A DNA stretch of 64,000 nt from Methylomarinum sp. Ch1-1 (lineage in GTDB: Bacteria; Pseudomonadota; Gammaproteobacteria; Methylococcales; Methylomonadaceae): the NCBI RefSeq assembly GCF_030717995.2, contig NZ_CP157743.1:3932501-3996500 (forward strand), written 5' to 3'. Shown one piece after another: positions 1-9,414 of the stretch. Both the position numbers and the translations under genes were made by a program. The notes beneath the pieces are model-generated. The model saw nothing but the letters and a program-made list of their open reading frames with translations. It ran no database searches and was not told the DNA's origin. Numbering within the stretch: position 1 is the first letter of the stretch; the number at the start of each line of letters is the position of its first letter.

Positions 1-90
1 TTGCTGAAGAAAACCGTTGACGATGAAATCGTCATCCGCAATGAATTGCAGGAAAGCCGTTATTACGTGACCGAGATTGAATACCGCTGA
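1..90 (+). CDS. greB: Transcript cleavage factor GreB, C-terminal end (partial)
   Basis: The window opens inside an open frame ending with TGA at 88-90, so only the last 29 residues are visible. The tail begins LLKKTVDDEIVI and ends YYVTEIEYR, which fits the C-terminal FKBP-like domain of GreA/GreB factors; the final IEY and the LLKK-x-V pattern are closer to GreB. GreB-type proteins bind the RNA polymerase secondary channel and stimulate cleavage of backtracked transcripts. The N-terminal coiled coil with its acidic tip lies outside the window, so the call rests on a short tail and another Gre-fold protein is possible. Confidence 0.6.
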   Translation: MLKKTVDDEIVIRNELQESRYYVTEIEYR

Positions 91-118
91 CGGCTTGGGA
101 TTGATCGTAGCGTCGAAT

Positions 119-460
119 CCCTTTTGGCGGCATCCAGGTGGATTGCCTGGCGGCGAATCCACCCTACGACTTGCCTTCGGATGTGCTTCACAGCGTGAAG
201 CGCATCAAAAATGGTGCGCTTCCTCACGTCAGCACACCCTACCCGCACCGGTAGGGCGGATCAAGCGCAGCGGATCCGCCATCGTAGGGCGGCTTCGCGA
301 AGCAAGCCGCCAAAACCCGCCACCGGGGAAAAATTGGCCGTTGTGCGTATCCAGGTGGATTGCCTGGCGGCGAATCCACCCTACGGGAAATCATCTGCCA
401 ACCCCGCCTCCGGGGGCAAAATTGGTGTTGTGCGAATCCCTACATTGTTGTTGAATTGAC
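119..460. repeat. GTAG-type hairpin repeat cluster
   Basis: The gap between the Gre tail and the Hsp70-like gene holds hairpin modules of the window's commonest repeat family: a CCAGGTGGATTGCCTGG module near 132 and again near 350, a GTAGGGCGGATC...GATCCGCC hairpin near 252-282, and a GTAGGGCGGCTTCGCGAAGC module near 285-312. The GTAG tetranucleotide before each stem is the hallmark of REP sequences handled by RAYT transposases. Short frames across this stretch are repeat read-through and have no coding support. Confidence 0.85.
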
Positions 461-463
461 CTC

Positions 464-3202
464 TCAAGAAACCAGCTTCAAGCCGGGCGGCAATGCTTCG
501 CCGAAGATCTGTTTCTCTTCCTGTTCATCCAATTCCTTGAACTCTTCGACCATGCCGACCCAGGAAGACGGCGCCTTGCTCGCTTTCAGTTTGTCGATGA
601 CTTTTTGCCGCATGGCATCGTCAATATCGCGCGCCCTGTCGCCGCTCATCCTGGCGATCATCGTTGCGGCAAAGCCCGCCTGGGGCACTTTCTTCCAATC
701 GACGGTCAATACTTGTTCCAGCCATAACTGCACGACATCGGCCGGCACGACATTATGGCTGCCGCCATGAAACGGCACCCGCGAGCCGATGCGGCCGACC
801 GCCCACCAGGTCTGATTCGGTTCGCTAGCCTTGCGCAGCCTTTTCAGCAGCCACTCGCCCAGCTCGATCTTCTTGTCGACCGGTAAGCGTTCCAATACGC
901 CGGCCAGCCGCACCATATCGTCGTAACCGCGAATTTTGATTTGTTTTGCGACCCCGGCTTGTCTGGCCGCCGCCGGATTCAGGAATTTGGCGATATCGCC
1001 GAGCAAGCGCTGTTGAGCCTCGCCATCGAGCCCCCCCGCGATACGGCGCCATAATGTCCACCACTCCGTCCAGTTTTGCCGTTCGTTGACAAATTGTATG
1101 CCGTGCGGATAGCTTTTCCACAATTGTTCGACGCGCCAGTCATCGAGCGGATAACCGAATCCCGGCCGCAGGCAGAAACCGATCAGACTCAGCCAGACCC
1201 GTTCATGATTTTCCGATCGACGCCGGTTCTTCATGCCTTCCAACAAGGTCTCGAACAACGCCCGCAATAGCGGCGTATCCCACTCGGCGCGCCCCATGCC
1301 CAGCACTTTCTCCAGATCGGCGCGCAGGCTTTTAACCGACTTGGGATTAACCCGCTTAGATTTCGAGCCGAACACTTGCTGAATTTTATCGACAGCCTCG
1401 TCGAACTGGGCAGGCAGCTGAGCGGATGTCGACGGCGTCAGGCCTTTCTTGCGGATCTGGAATTCGACGTCCCAACGCCGGCTTTCATCGTTGACCGAGA
1501 CGCATTGAATGTTCAGCGTACCCACCTCGGTATGGCTGACGGCCAGCTGCACGATCACTTCACCCTTGTCTTCCCCCTCAAAGGCGACGGCTAACGGCGG
1601 CAACGAATGAAAACGCTCATCCGTCACCTCGGTCAACTCGCCTGGCTGAAAGTCGCCGTCGCCGCTGCAGGAAACCAGATGAAAACGCACCGGCTGGCCG
1701 ACGCGCAAGGCGAATTGTTGTTGGGTCAAACGGATTTCATTGCCCTCTTCGCTGCCTTTAGGCAGGATGCAAACCCCTTGCTGTTGTCCCGCCTCGCTCT
1801 CGACCAGCAGGAAATAACTGCGCGCGGCTCCCCCGCCGATACGGACCTTTTTATCGCGTCGCGCCAATGCATAACTGACCGCGCCATAAGCCACCGCCAG
1901 TTCGGGATGCTTGTTTTCCAACAGTCGCGGCGCCTTATCACGCCACTTGTTCAGCAAATCGATCACCCGCTGGGTAATGGTTTTGCTGCGAAACACCCCG
2001 CCGTTCAACAACAAGGCGTCCGGCACGATGCTGTCTTGGCCCAAGGCTTCCTGGGCCGCCTGGCTGTGCGAGCGCAGGAACGCGGCGATATGCTTGCTGA
2101 TCGCCGGCTCCGCCGCATAAGGCAAGCCGAACTCGACGACCCCGCTGCGTTTTTTATCCGGCAACTCGTCCAGGCCAGACAACGGAAAAAAACCGTCCAA
2201 TGCGATTTTCCTGACCTCATCTCTGCCCAGGGATGCCGTCCGGCTGCCGCCGATCAAACGCGAACCGCCGCCCAACAGCGTGACATTGACCTGCTCTGGC
2301 GCATCATCGGCCAACAATCGTTCCTTGGCGATGCGGCATTGTTCGATCAATTGGGAAAAGTCGGCGGCGGACAATTTGCTGTCGCCGCGATGCAGACGGC
2401 TCTCGGCCAGATGCGCCAAGGCCAGATCGATGTTGTCCCCGCCCAGCATCAAATGATCGCCGACACCGATCCGGGTCAGTTTCGGTTCGTCGCGCCCCGG
2501 CTCGACCTTGATCAAGGTCAAATCGGTGGTGCCGCCGCCGACATCGCAGACCAACAATAAATGCACCTCGGCCAATGCCTGCTTGATGTTGCCGGCGTGA
2601 CGCCGCAGCCAGTCATAGCAAACCGCCTGCGGTTCCTCGAGCAGGCGGATATTGGACAAACCGGCAATTCTGGCCGCTTCCAGCGTCAGCGAGCGGGCCG
2701 CCTCGTCGAATGAAGCCGGAACGGTGATGACGATATCCTGCTGCTCCAGCGGCGCGTCCGGAAACTGATGTCTCCACACGCTGCGGACATGGCTTAGATA
2801 GCTGGCGCTGGCGTCCAACGGCGACACCTTGGCGACCTCATCGGAGCCGCCCCAGGGCAGTATCTCGGCCTCATGATCGACCGAAGGGTGGGAAAGCCAG
2901 CTTTTGGCGCTGGTCACCAAACGACCCAGGGATTTCGCCCCCAGCACCCTGGCCGCTTCACCGATCACCGCCTGTTCGCCAGCCGGCGAGAAGCGGGTAT
3001 CGACCTCGCTCAACTCGCCCTCGACCGGATGATAACGCACCGAAGGCAGCAAGGACCGCGAGGCCACCTGCCCCGGCGCCACCAACTGCGCGATTTCGAA
3101 GATACGAATGTCTTGCGTGGCTTGGTCGGCGTGAGCGTAGGCCACCGCGGTATGGGTGGTGCCTAGATCGATGCCGACCAGATATTGAGCTTGTTTGTTC
3201 AC
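464..3202 (-). CDS. Hsp70-family protein with DUF3731-type C-terminus
   Basis: A 912-residue protein whose N-terminus has the actin/Hsp70 ATPase phosphate loop 1 (GIDLGTTHTAVAY, residues 10-22) and phosphate loop 2 (LLVCDVGGGTTDLTLIKV, about 216-233), so ATP binding is well supported. The C-terminal 350 residues are not a DnaK substrate domain; they look like the DUF3731 extension of long bacterial Hsp70 homologues, rich in WW/LW helices. The client and role of this subfamily are unknown. It stands alone: no DnaJ or GrpE gene is nearby, and the flanks are repeats on one side and a convergence-free spacer on the other. The ATG start puts the ATPase motif at the expected distance. Call of the family is firm, function is not. 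Confidence 0.85.
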   Translation of the reverse strand: MNKQAQYLVGIDLGTTHTAVAYAHADQATQDIRIFEIAQLVAPGQVASRSLLPSVRYHPVEGELSEVDTRFSPAGEQAVIGEAARVLGAKSLGRLVTSAKSWLSHPSVDHEAEILPWGGSDEVAKVSPLDASASYLSHVRSVWRHQFPDAPLEQQDIVITVPASFDEAARSLTLEAARIAGLSNIRLLEEPQAVCYDWLRRHAGNIKQALAEVHLLLVCDVGGGTTDLTLIKVEPGRDEPKLTRIGVGDHLMLGGDNIDLALAHLAESRLHRGDSKLSAADFSQLIEQCRIAKERLLADDAPEQVNVTLLGGGSRLIGGSRTASLGRDEVRKIALDGFFPLSGLDELPDKKRSGVVEFGLPYAAEPAISKHIAAFLRSHSQAAQEALGQDSIVPDALLLNGGVFRSKTITQRVIDLLNKWRDKAPRLLENKHPELAVAYGAVSYALARRDKKVRIGGGAARSYFLLVESEAGQQQGVCILPKGSEEGNEIRLTQQQFALRVGQPVRFHLVSCSGDGDFQPGELTEVTDERFHSLPPLAVAFEGEDKGEVIVQLAVSHTEVGTLNIQCVSVNDESRRWDVEFQIRKKGLTPSTSAQLPAQFDEAVDKIQQVFGSKSKRVNPKSVKSLRADLEKVLGMGRAEWDTPLLRALFETLLEGMKNRRRSENHERVWLSLIGFCLRPGFGYPLDDWRVEQLWKSYPHGIQFVNERQNWTEWWTLWRRIAGGLDGEAQQRLLGDIAKFLNPAAARQAGVAKQIKIRGYDDMVRLAGVLERLPVDKKIELGEWLLKRLRKASEPNQTWWAVGRIGSRVPFHGGSHNVVPADVVQLWLEQVLTVDWKKVPQAGFAATMIARMSGDRARDIDDAMRQKVIDKLKASKAPSSWVGMVEEFKELDEQEEKQIFGEALPPGLKLVS

Positions 3203-3227
3203 GGTTAATTTTAGTTAGCGTATACGG

Positions 3228-3480
3228 ATTAAACAAAGCCGGACGGAGTTTGCAGCTCCGTCCGCAACCTATATGTCGTAGGTCAATGATGTAGCGCAGC
3301 GGAATCCAGGCTATCACGATATCCCCCCCGCATTCCGCAAGGCTTCATGCGGGCTACTGGCTTGCCGTTATGCACAAGGATGTCGTAGATTGAGCTGAGG
3401 CTTGCAAAGCTTAACATTTCCGGCGCGCCTACATTTGTTGGGCTTCATTTTATTCAGCCCAACCTACACAAATTTACGAC
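3228..3480. repeat. Hairpin-rich spacer, sequence shared with 37508-37660
   Basis: The 290-bp spacer contains two hairpins: GGACGGAG...CTCCGTCC at 3241-3263 and GTTGGGCT...AGCCCAAC at about 3439-3467. Both motifs recur at 37508-37660 in inverted order and orientation (GTTGGACTGAATAAAATGAAGCCCAAC and GCAAACTCCGTCCGGC). This marks a dispersed repeat and not a conserved leader. No gene is visible here. Confidence 0.6.
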
Positions 3481-3493
3481 ATCCCGCAAAAAG

Positions 3494-4069
3494 CTAGCGA
3501 AATTTATAAATCAAGGCGCCGATGACGACGATCGCCACGACGGCCCAGCCCAACCGGTCCATGTAGCGGCGCAACCCCGATTCCAATTTCTCGCCGCCTG
3601 CTGCGATCAATAACGCGACCAGAAAAAAACGCCCCCCCCGTCCGACCATCGATGCCAACACAAATGGCGGAAACAGCATTTGCAAGGCGCCGGCGGCTAT
3701 CGTAAACACCTTGTAAGGTATCGGCGAAAATCCCGCGACGAACACGGCCCAGACCCCCCATTGCTGAAACCAGGCTTCGGCCAACTGGTATTTTTCCCAG
3801 TAGCGGCTCTGCTGCAGCCAAGGCGCGATGCTGTCGAACATGAAATAGCCGATGGCATAACCCAGCATGCCGCCCAACACCGAGGCCACCGTCGTCAACA
3901 ACGCCAAGCGCCAGGCCTTTTTCGGCTGGGACAGCGACATCGGCGCCAACATCACATCCGGTGGAATCGGGAAAAAGGAGGATTCGGCAAAACTGAGCGC
4001 GGCCAAATATTTACTGGCGTGACGATGCCTGGACCAGTGCAAAGCCTTGTCATATAACTTCTGAAACAT
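3494..4069 (-). CDS. YqaA-type VTT/DedA-family membrane protein
   Basis: A 191-residue inner-membrane protein with about four hydrophobic segments. The N-terminal PIPPDVMLAPM and the later GFSPIPYKVFTIAAGA are characteristic of YqaA/DedA (VTT-domain, SNARE-associated) proteins, a superfamily whose characterised members move or flip polyprenyl-phosphate and phospholipids. It starts 2 bp downstream of the pcm stop and is the last gene of a surE-pcm-yqaA unit. In enterobacteria nlpD and rpoS follow pcm; here they are absent. A lipid-transport role is a family-level inference only. Confidence 0.8.
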   Translation of the reverse strand: MFQKLYDKALHWSRHRHASKYLAALSFAESSFFPIPPDVMLAPMSLSQPKKAWRLALLTTVASVLGGMLGYAIGYFMFDSIAPWLQQSRYWEKYQLAEAWFQQWGVWAVFVAGFSPIPYKVFTIAAGALQMLFPPFVLASMVGRGGRFFLVALLIAAGGEKLESGLRRYMDRLGWAVVAIVVIGALIYKFR

Positions 4070-4071
4070 TC

Positions 4072-4731
4072 TTATCCCTTCCCCGACAGAAACGGCACGA
4101 AACTGACCCGCTCCATGACTTCATCTTCAAAACCTTGGCCGGTGCGAGTCACCCGATGCAATTCCTGGACACTTTCCTTGCCGACCGGGATCACCATGAC
4201 CCCGCCTGGCGCCATTTGCTGCAACAAGGTTTCCGGAATTTCCTGTGGCGCGGCCGCCGCCAGAATGCCATCGAATGGCGCATACTCCGGCCATCCCCAA
4301 CCGCCGTCACTGTGACGAAAACTGACATTTTTCAATTTCAGTTCCCACAAATGATCCTTGGCCTTTTTTAACAGCGGTTCAAGCCGCTCCACCGTATATA
4401 CCTTGTCGACCATCTGGGCCAAAATCGCGGTCTGATAGCCGCAGCCGGTGCCGATTTCCAACACCTTGTGCAAAGGCCCCTTTTCCAGCAGCAACTCCGT
4501 CATTCTGGCGACGATATAAGGCTGGGAAATGGTCTGATTATGACCAATCGGCAGGGCCGTATCTTCATAGGAACGACTGGCCAAGGCCTCGTCGACGAAA
4601 ATATGCCGAGGCGTGTCGATCATCACGTTCAACACACGGTTATCGCGTATGCCTTGCTCCTGCAAGCGTTTGGCCATGCGCTCGCGGGTCCTGCGCGAGG
4701 TCATGCCGATACCGAGTAGACGTTGGCTCAT
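4072..4731 (-). CDS. pcm: Protein-L-isoaspartate O-methyltransferase
   Basis: A 219-residue cytosolic SAM-dependent methyltransferase that repairs isoaspartyl residues in aged proteins. The SAM-binding motif I is clear ([16 protein letters not shown], about residues 91-106), preceded by the family signature [17 protein letters not shown] at 62-78 that forms the active-site loop. Length equals the E. coli enzyme. The start overlaps the surE stop by 4 bp (ATGA type), indicating translational coupling, as in the widely conserved surE-pcm operon. Confidence 0.95.
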   Translation of the reverse strand: MSQRLLGIGMTSRRTRERMAKRLQEQGIRDNRVLNVMIDTPRHIFVDEALASRSYEDTALPIGHNQTISQPYIVARMTELLLEKGPLHKVLEIGTGCGYQTAILAQMVDKVYTVERLEPLLKKAKDHLWELKLKNVSFRHSDGGWGWPEYAPFDGILAAAAPQEIPETLLQQMAPGGVMVIPVGKESVQELHRVTRTGQGFEDEVMERVSFVPFLSGKG

Positions 4732-5483
4732 GCGTCATCCTCCCGCTCCAGCCAATGGCCTATCATGTCCATGCGCTCATAACGGGTTAAATCCAATTGC
4801 AATGGAGTCACCGAAACATAACCGTTTTTAACGGCAAAAAAATCGGTGCCGGGTCCGGCGTCCTGTTCGCTGCCTGGGGGCCCCACCCAGAAAATCTCCC
4901 GCCCTCTCGGGTCGCTGGAGCGGATGATCGGCTCGGCGCGGTGCCGCTGACCCAGCCGGGTCGATTGATAACCTTGCAAGTCGGCAATGGCTATGTCCGG
5001 CACATTGACGTTCAATAACGTGTCTTGCGGCAACGGATGATTGATGATCTTCTTCATCAAGGTCACGGCGACATGGCCGGCGGTATCGAAATGTTTAGGG
5101 TTACCGGACGCCAGCGAAATGGCGACGGCCGGCAAGCCCAGAAAACGTCCTTCCGTCGCCGCCGCCACGGTGCCCGAATAGAGGACATCATCGCCCAGAT
5201 TAGCGCCATGATTGATGCCGGCGAAAACCATGTCCGGTTCCTGCTCCAATAGACCGGTAATGGCGAGATGAACGCAATCGGTCGGCGTTCCGTCGACGCG
5301 AATAAAGCCATTCTCGGAATCAATAGCGCGTAACGGCATTTCCAGAGTCAGCGAGTTACTGGCCGCGCTGCGATTCTTGTCGGGCGCAACCACCGATATA
5401 TCGGCATAGCAGGCTAATGACTCAGCCAGCGTAGCCAATCCCTGTGCCAGGTAACCGTCGTCATTACTTATTAATATGTGCAT
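4728..5483 (-). CDS. surE: 5'/3'-nucleotidase SurE
   Basis: A 251-residue metal-dependent nucleoside-monophosphate phosphatase. The N-terminal [11 protein letters not shown] supplies the metal-binding Asp pair at residues 8-9, SNSLTL at about 43-48 is the conserved Ser/Asn site, and [21 protein letters not shown] (about 88-108) is the second signature. It is the first gene of surE-pcm-yqaA, and its start overlaps the longest possible reading of the divergent Smr gene. The promoter therefore has to lie within the Smr 5' region. Confidence 0.95.
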   Translation of the reverse strand: MHILISNDDGYLAQGLATLAESLACYADISVVAPDKNRSAASNSLTLEMPLRAIDSENGFIRVDGTPTDCVHLAITGLLEQEPDMVFAGINHGANLGDDVLYSGTVAAATEGRFLGLPAVAISLASGNPKHFDTAGHVAVTLMKKIINHPLPQDTLLNVNVPDIAIADLQGYQSTRLGQRHRAEPIIRSSDPRGREIFWVGPPGSEQDAGPGTDFFAVKNGYVSVTPLQLDLTRYERMDMIGHWLEREDDA

Positions 5484-5546
5484 GCTGCTCTAAAACACTA
5501 TAAAATCAGCCATATTAGCAAAAATTTCGGCAAAAAATCAGCTGGC

Positions 5547-6116
5547 GTGACAAAAAAAATACTTTCCGCAGAAGATTCTGCATTATTCAGGCAAACAATT
5601 GGCAAGGTCATTGCAGTAAAAAAGGAAAACGTGGCGTTAAAACCGGCCCGGAAACCCCGTCCGCGGCCTCTATCGCAAACCTTCGAGCGAGACAATCCAT
5701 TAGAAAAGGTGATCGACACGGCGTTAGAAACGCTAAGCCATGAAGACAAACTCAGCTTCATCGCCCCCGGTCTGCAAAAAAACGTGTTAAAAAAGCTGCG
5801 TAAAGGCTATTACGGTCTAGATGCCGATATCGACCTGCATGGCCTGAGCAGCCAAGTGGCGAAACAACATTTACTGAATTTTCTTCACCATTGCGTCGAA
5901 GATGGCTGTCGCTGTGTGCATATCATACACGGCAAGGGCTATCGATCGCCGGAGCATCATCCGGTGCTGAAAAACGATGTCAACCTGTGGCTACGCCAGC
6001 ACAAAGACGTACTGGCGTTTTGCTCGACGCCGCCTAAAGACGGCGGCACCGGCGCGGTGTTCGTGCTATTGAAGCTATCGGAGAAATACGGCGAACAGGA
6101 CGGCGCCGAGTATTAG
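5547..6116 (+). CDS. Smr-domain endonuclease-like protein (SmrB type)
   Basis: About 189 residues from a GTG at 5547. The start is chosen because the resulting N-terminus (TKKILSAEDSALFRQTIG) matches the opening of SmrB/YfcN proteins; an in-frame ATG at 5478 would add 23 atypical residues and overlap surE. The Smr domain occupies about the last 100 residues, with the LDxHGL motif (DADIDLHGLSS) and the HGKG motif (IIHGKGYRS). E. coli SmrB cleaves mRNA between collided ribosomes; the same role is plausible. The 3' end overlaps the convergent uppP gene by 42 bp. Confidence 0.85.
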   Translation: MTKKILSAEDSALFRQTIGKVIAVKKENVALKPARKPRPRPLSQTFERDNPLEKVIDTALETLSHEDKLSFIAPGLQKNVLKKLRKGYYGLDADIDLHGLSSQVAKQHLLNFLHHCVEDGCRCVHIIHGKGYRSPEHHPVLKNDVNLWLRQHKDVLAFCSTPPKDGGTGAVFVLLKLSEKYGEQDGAEY

Positions 6117-6887
6117 CCGGTAATAAACGAAGGGCAGCATGCCGATCTTTTCCAGCAGCTTTAAAAACCAGCCGATGGTTAAATAAGCCACCACGGCGGA
6201 AACGCTTGCGCCGACGACGATCAGATCCCATTGCACCGGCTCGCTGCTTTGCGCCAAATCAATGACGTGCAACAGGCCGGCCAGCGCAATGACCGGGATC
6301 GACAACAGGAACGAGAAGCGCGCCGCCTGCTCCCTGCGCAATCCGGTGAGCAAACCGGCGGTAATGGTGATGCCGGAACGCGATGTGCCCGGTATCAAGG
6401 CGATCGCCTGAAACAGGCCGACGATAATCGCATCGAGCAAGGTGACTTCGCTGCGTTGTTCTCGCGCCCATTTTTCCGCGACCCATAATAATAAGGCGAA
6501 AACAATCGTGGCCCCGGCGATCACCAGCGGTGAACGCAGCGCCTCCTTCAGAGGATCGGGCAAAGAAATCCCGACGAGACCGACCGGAATCGTCCCCAAT
6601 ATGACGTACCAGGCCAGCTTCGCATCTTCGGTCAAGCCTCGTCCTAGCAAGGAGCCTAGCCAATCATTGATGATGCGATAGAGGTCGTGACGATAAAACG
6701 CCACCACCGCGGTCAAGGTGCCGACATGCACCGCGACATCGAAAACCAAGCCCTGATCTTCCCAACCGGAAATCACCGGCAGCAAGATCAGATGAGCCGA
6801 GCTGGAAATCGGCAAAAATTCGGTTAACCCTTGTAATACGGCGAGCGCTAGCGCTTGAATAATATCCATGATTTGATTGTCAGCCAA
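6075..6887 (-). CDS. uppP: Undecaprenyl-diphosphatase UppP (BacA)
   Basis: A 270-residue polytopic membrane enzyme that dephosphorylates undecaprenyl diphosphate for peptidoglycan and O-antigen carrier recycling. The two family motifs are intact: GLTEFLPISSSAHLIL near residue 20 (catalytic Glu and Ser cluster) and PGTSRSG near residue 167. Length and eight-helix hydrophobicity fit. It is convergent with the Smr gene and its upstream side is a repeat field, so it is probably monocistronic. Confidence 0.95.
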   Translation of the reverse strand: MADNQIMDIIQALALAVLQGLTEFLPISSSAHLILLPVISGWEDQGLVFDVAVHVGTLTAVVAFYRHDLYRIINDWLGSLLGRGLTEDAKLAWYVILGTIPVGLVGISLPDPLKEALRSPLVIAGATIVFALLLWVAEKWAREQRSEVTLLDAIIVGLFQAIALIPGTSRSGITITAGLLTGLRREQAARFSFLLSIPVIALAGLLHVIDLAQSSEPVQWDLIVVGASVSAVVAYLTIGWFLKLLEKIGMLPFVYYRLILGAVLFAVFLR

Positions 6888-6956
6888 TAAAAATTAGCCG
6901 ACAATTGTATCGCTAGTCGGGACGACGTTCTAATAAACTTGCAGCGCCGAGCTACA

Positions 6957-7545
6957 GTTGACAGGCAATCCGCCTGGATACGAACAACACCACATTGCTC
7001 CTTTGGCGATTTTTGGCGGCTTGCTTCGCGAAGCCGCCCTACGATGCGCTGATGTGCTGATGAGAGGAAGCGCACCGGTTTTTGATGCGTTTCACGCTGT
7101 TCAGCACTGAGCAGGCCGGGGTTTGTAACCCCGGCCTGAATCTTTCAAGCCTATGCCAAACTAAAAACCGAAACGTTCGGGGAAAAACCGAAACGTTCGG
7201 GGCGGGTTGAATAACCCGCCCCGCTCAGGGTTTTTGGCGGCTTGCTTCGCGAAGCCGCCCTACGATGCGCTGGTGTGCTGACGAGAGGAAGCGCACCGGT
7301 TTTTGATGCGCTTCACGCTGTTCAACATCCGAAGGCAAGACGGTGCTTTGCGTAGGAGCGCCGCCCTCGGCGCGAAAAGAGCCATTCGGCCCGAGGGCGG
7401 GCCTCCTACGGGCAGACTTTGGCGGAGCCGCGGCGCAGCAAGTAGCCGCATGTCGCTATGCGAAATGCAGGTCAACGAGGTCCTGAACGATTCAACCGTC
7501 ACTAGAGCAAGTTAAACGTTTGGGGCGGGTTAAATAACCCGCCCC
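6957..7545. repeat. Composite dispersed repeat upstream of uppP
   Basis: The space 6888-7752 has no gene. It contains two CGCGAAGCCGCCCTACGATGCGCTG hairpin modules (about 7015-7050 and 7233-7268), a duplicated AACCGAAACGTTCGGGG motif at about 7165 and 7184, two GGGGCGGGTT...AACCCGCCCC hairpins (7198-7222 and 7520-7543), and a long hairpin with GTAG at both ends (7351-7421, GTAGGAGCGCCGCCC ... GGGCGGGCCTCCTAC). The stretch 7262-7545 is the reverse complement of 50070-50345 with few differences, so this is one large composite repeat copied in both orientations. Confidence 0.85.
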
Positions 7546-7752
7546 GCCCAGAGGGATGACGCGATATTAACCAATGTGTTGGTTCAGGTATTTTTAATGA
7601 GGGAGCCCTGCTAAACACCCCTAAAACGCTCAAGCTGAGAATTGCTGATCGCACATCCTAATCTACTTGGCCTACGAACTTATTTCGAAGCCAAGCTTTA
7701 AGGTTTTAACATTTCAATAGCTATCGATTGCAACAACCCCGCGAAAAAATAA

Positions 7753-9402
7753 ATGAACTGGTTCGACGAACATTCGATTTCCTATTCCATCTTGATCCTG
7801 AGCCTGGTGATCTCCTTCGGCCTAGCCTTGGGACAGATTCCGTTGTTTCGCCTGAAGCTGGGCATTGCCGGCGTATTGTTTTCCGGCATCGTCTTCAGTC
7901 ACTTCGGCTACACGCTAGACGGCCACTTGATGCATTTCATTCGTGAATTCGGCTTGATTCTGTTCGTCTACGCGATCGGTCTGCAAGTCGGCCCGGGCTT
8001 CGTCAATTCCTTTCTACATAACGGCATCAGCCTGAATCTGATGGCTGCGGGCATCGTACTATTAGGCGCCGTTGTGACGCTGCTGATCAGTCAATTCGGC
8101 GGCATTGAAATACCGGTGGCGGTCGGTTTGTTTTCCGGGGCCACCACCAACACCCCATCGCTGGCGACCGCTCAGGAAATTCTCGGCCAACTACCCGGCG
8201 TCGATGCAGATACGTTGAAACAACCGGGACTCGGCTACGCGGTGGCCTACCCTTTCGGCGTCATCGGCATCATCTTATCGATGCTGGTCATCAAACATTT
8301 TTTTGCAATAAACGTCGAGGGCGAGGCGAAAAATTTCGACAAACAACAACGACAATCGGCCAACCGTTCGATATCGAAAGACCTGATCATCGAAAACCCG
8401 AACCTGAACGGCTTGACGATTGCGCAAATTCCTTTTTTCGATGCGATGAGCGCGATCGTGACCCGTATTGCCCATCAAGACAAGGTCAGCATCGTCAGCA
8501 GCGAAACAATGCTGCAAACCGGCGATTCCATCCGTCTGGTCGGCAAACCGAAAAACATCGACAAACTGAAGATATTGATCGGTCCCGACTCGCCGGTAAA
8601 TCTGAATGAAATTTCCAACAGCCTGCATTTACAGCGTTTCGTCGTCACCAACAAGGAAGCCATCGGCAAAACGATCGATGAATTAAGAACCTATTACGCG
8701 GTGACGATTTCCAGGATTCAACGGCCGGAAGTGGAAATCATACCGAACAAATCGACCCGCATTCATTTTGGCGATGAACTGCATGTAATCGGGTCTAAAG
8801 AAGCGTTGAACAATATCGAAAAGGTGCTAGGCAATTCACTGGAAAAAATCAATCATCCTCAGGTGATGCCGATCTTCATCGGCATCACGCTGGGCGTGAT
8901 CCTGGGCAGCTGGCCGCTTTATATCCCCGGCATTCCTTCGGCGGTCAAGCTGGGACTGGCCGGCGGGCCGCTGATCATGGCCATCGTTCTCAGCCGGGTC
9001 GACAGTTGGGGCACGATGACCTGGCAGATGCCGAAAAGCTCCAACATCATCCTGAAAGATATCGGCATCGTGTTGTTCCTCGCCTGCGTTGGCCTGAACG
9101 CCGGCGATCAGTTTCTGGCCACCTTGGTGGAAGGCGATGGGCTGAAATGGCTGGGCTTTGCCGTGCTGATCACGTTGCTGCCCTTGCTGATCGTCGCGAT
9201 GATCGCGAGGCTATACCTGCGGCTAAATTTTCTCTCCATCTGCGGCCTGCTGGCCGGCAGCATGACCGACCCGCCGGCGCTAGCCTTCGCCAACGGCTTC
9301 AGTCCTTCCTCGGCCGTTGCCATTGCCTACGCCACGGTCTATCCGCTGGTCATGATACTGAGGATTATTTCGGCGCAGTTGATCATTCTGTTGTTTATGT
9401 GA
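7753..9402 (+). CDS. AspT/YidE-family transporter with two TrkA-C domains
   Basis: A 549-residue inner-membrane protein. Two homologous membrane halves each carry the family signature (FSGATTNTPSLATAQE near residue 130, LAGSMTDPPALAFANG near 500). Between them two RCK/TrkA-C domains lie at roughly 205-290 and 295-370. This is the architecture of the aspartate:alanine exchanger AspT and the E. coli homologues YidE/YbjL (553 and 561 residues). Substrate is unknown; the cytosolic TrkA-C domains suggest ligand gating. The stop codon lies inside a 27-bp direct repeat that recurs at 10165-10191. Confidence 0.85.
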   Translation: MNWFDEHSISYSILILSLVISFGLALGQIPLFRLKLGIAGVLFSGIVFSHFGYTLDGHLMHFIREFGLILFVYAIGLQVGPGFVNSFLHNGISLNLMAAGIVLLGAVVTLLISQFGGIEIPVAVGLFSGATTNTPSLATAQEILGQLPGVDADTLKQPGLGYAVAYPFGVIGIILSMLVIKHFFAINVEGEAKNFDKQQRQSANRSISKDLIIENPNLNGLTIAQIPFFDAMSAIVTRIAHQDKVSIVSSETMLQTGDSIRLVGKPKNIDKLKILIGPDSPVNLNEISNSLHLQRFVVTNKEAIGKTIDELRTYYAVTISRIQRPEVEIIPNKSTRIHFGDELHVIGSKEALNNIEKVLGNSLEKINHPQVMPIFIGITLGVILGSWPLYIPGIPSAVKLGLAGGPLIMAIVLSRVDSWGTMTWQMPKSSNIILKDIGIVLFLACVGLNAGDQFLATLVEGDGLKWLGFAVLITLLPLLIVAMIARLYLRLNFLSICGLLAGSMTDPPALAFANGFSPSSAVAIAYATVYPLVMILRIISAQLIILLFM

Positions 9403-9414
9403 CGCCCTATTTAA
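9388..9414. repeat. 27-bp direct repeat, left copy
   Basis: This 27-bp sequence (begins CTGTTGTTTATGTGACG, ends CCTATTTAA) is repeated exactly at 10165-10191. This copy includes the last residues and TGA stop of the AspT-like gene. Together the two copies bracket the hairpin array. Confidence 0.95.

Noticed and set aside
1607-2560. A 317-codon frame opposite the Hsp70-like gene
   Set aside because: It is antisense to a strongly supported gene, resembles no family, and arises from codon bias of the real strand.
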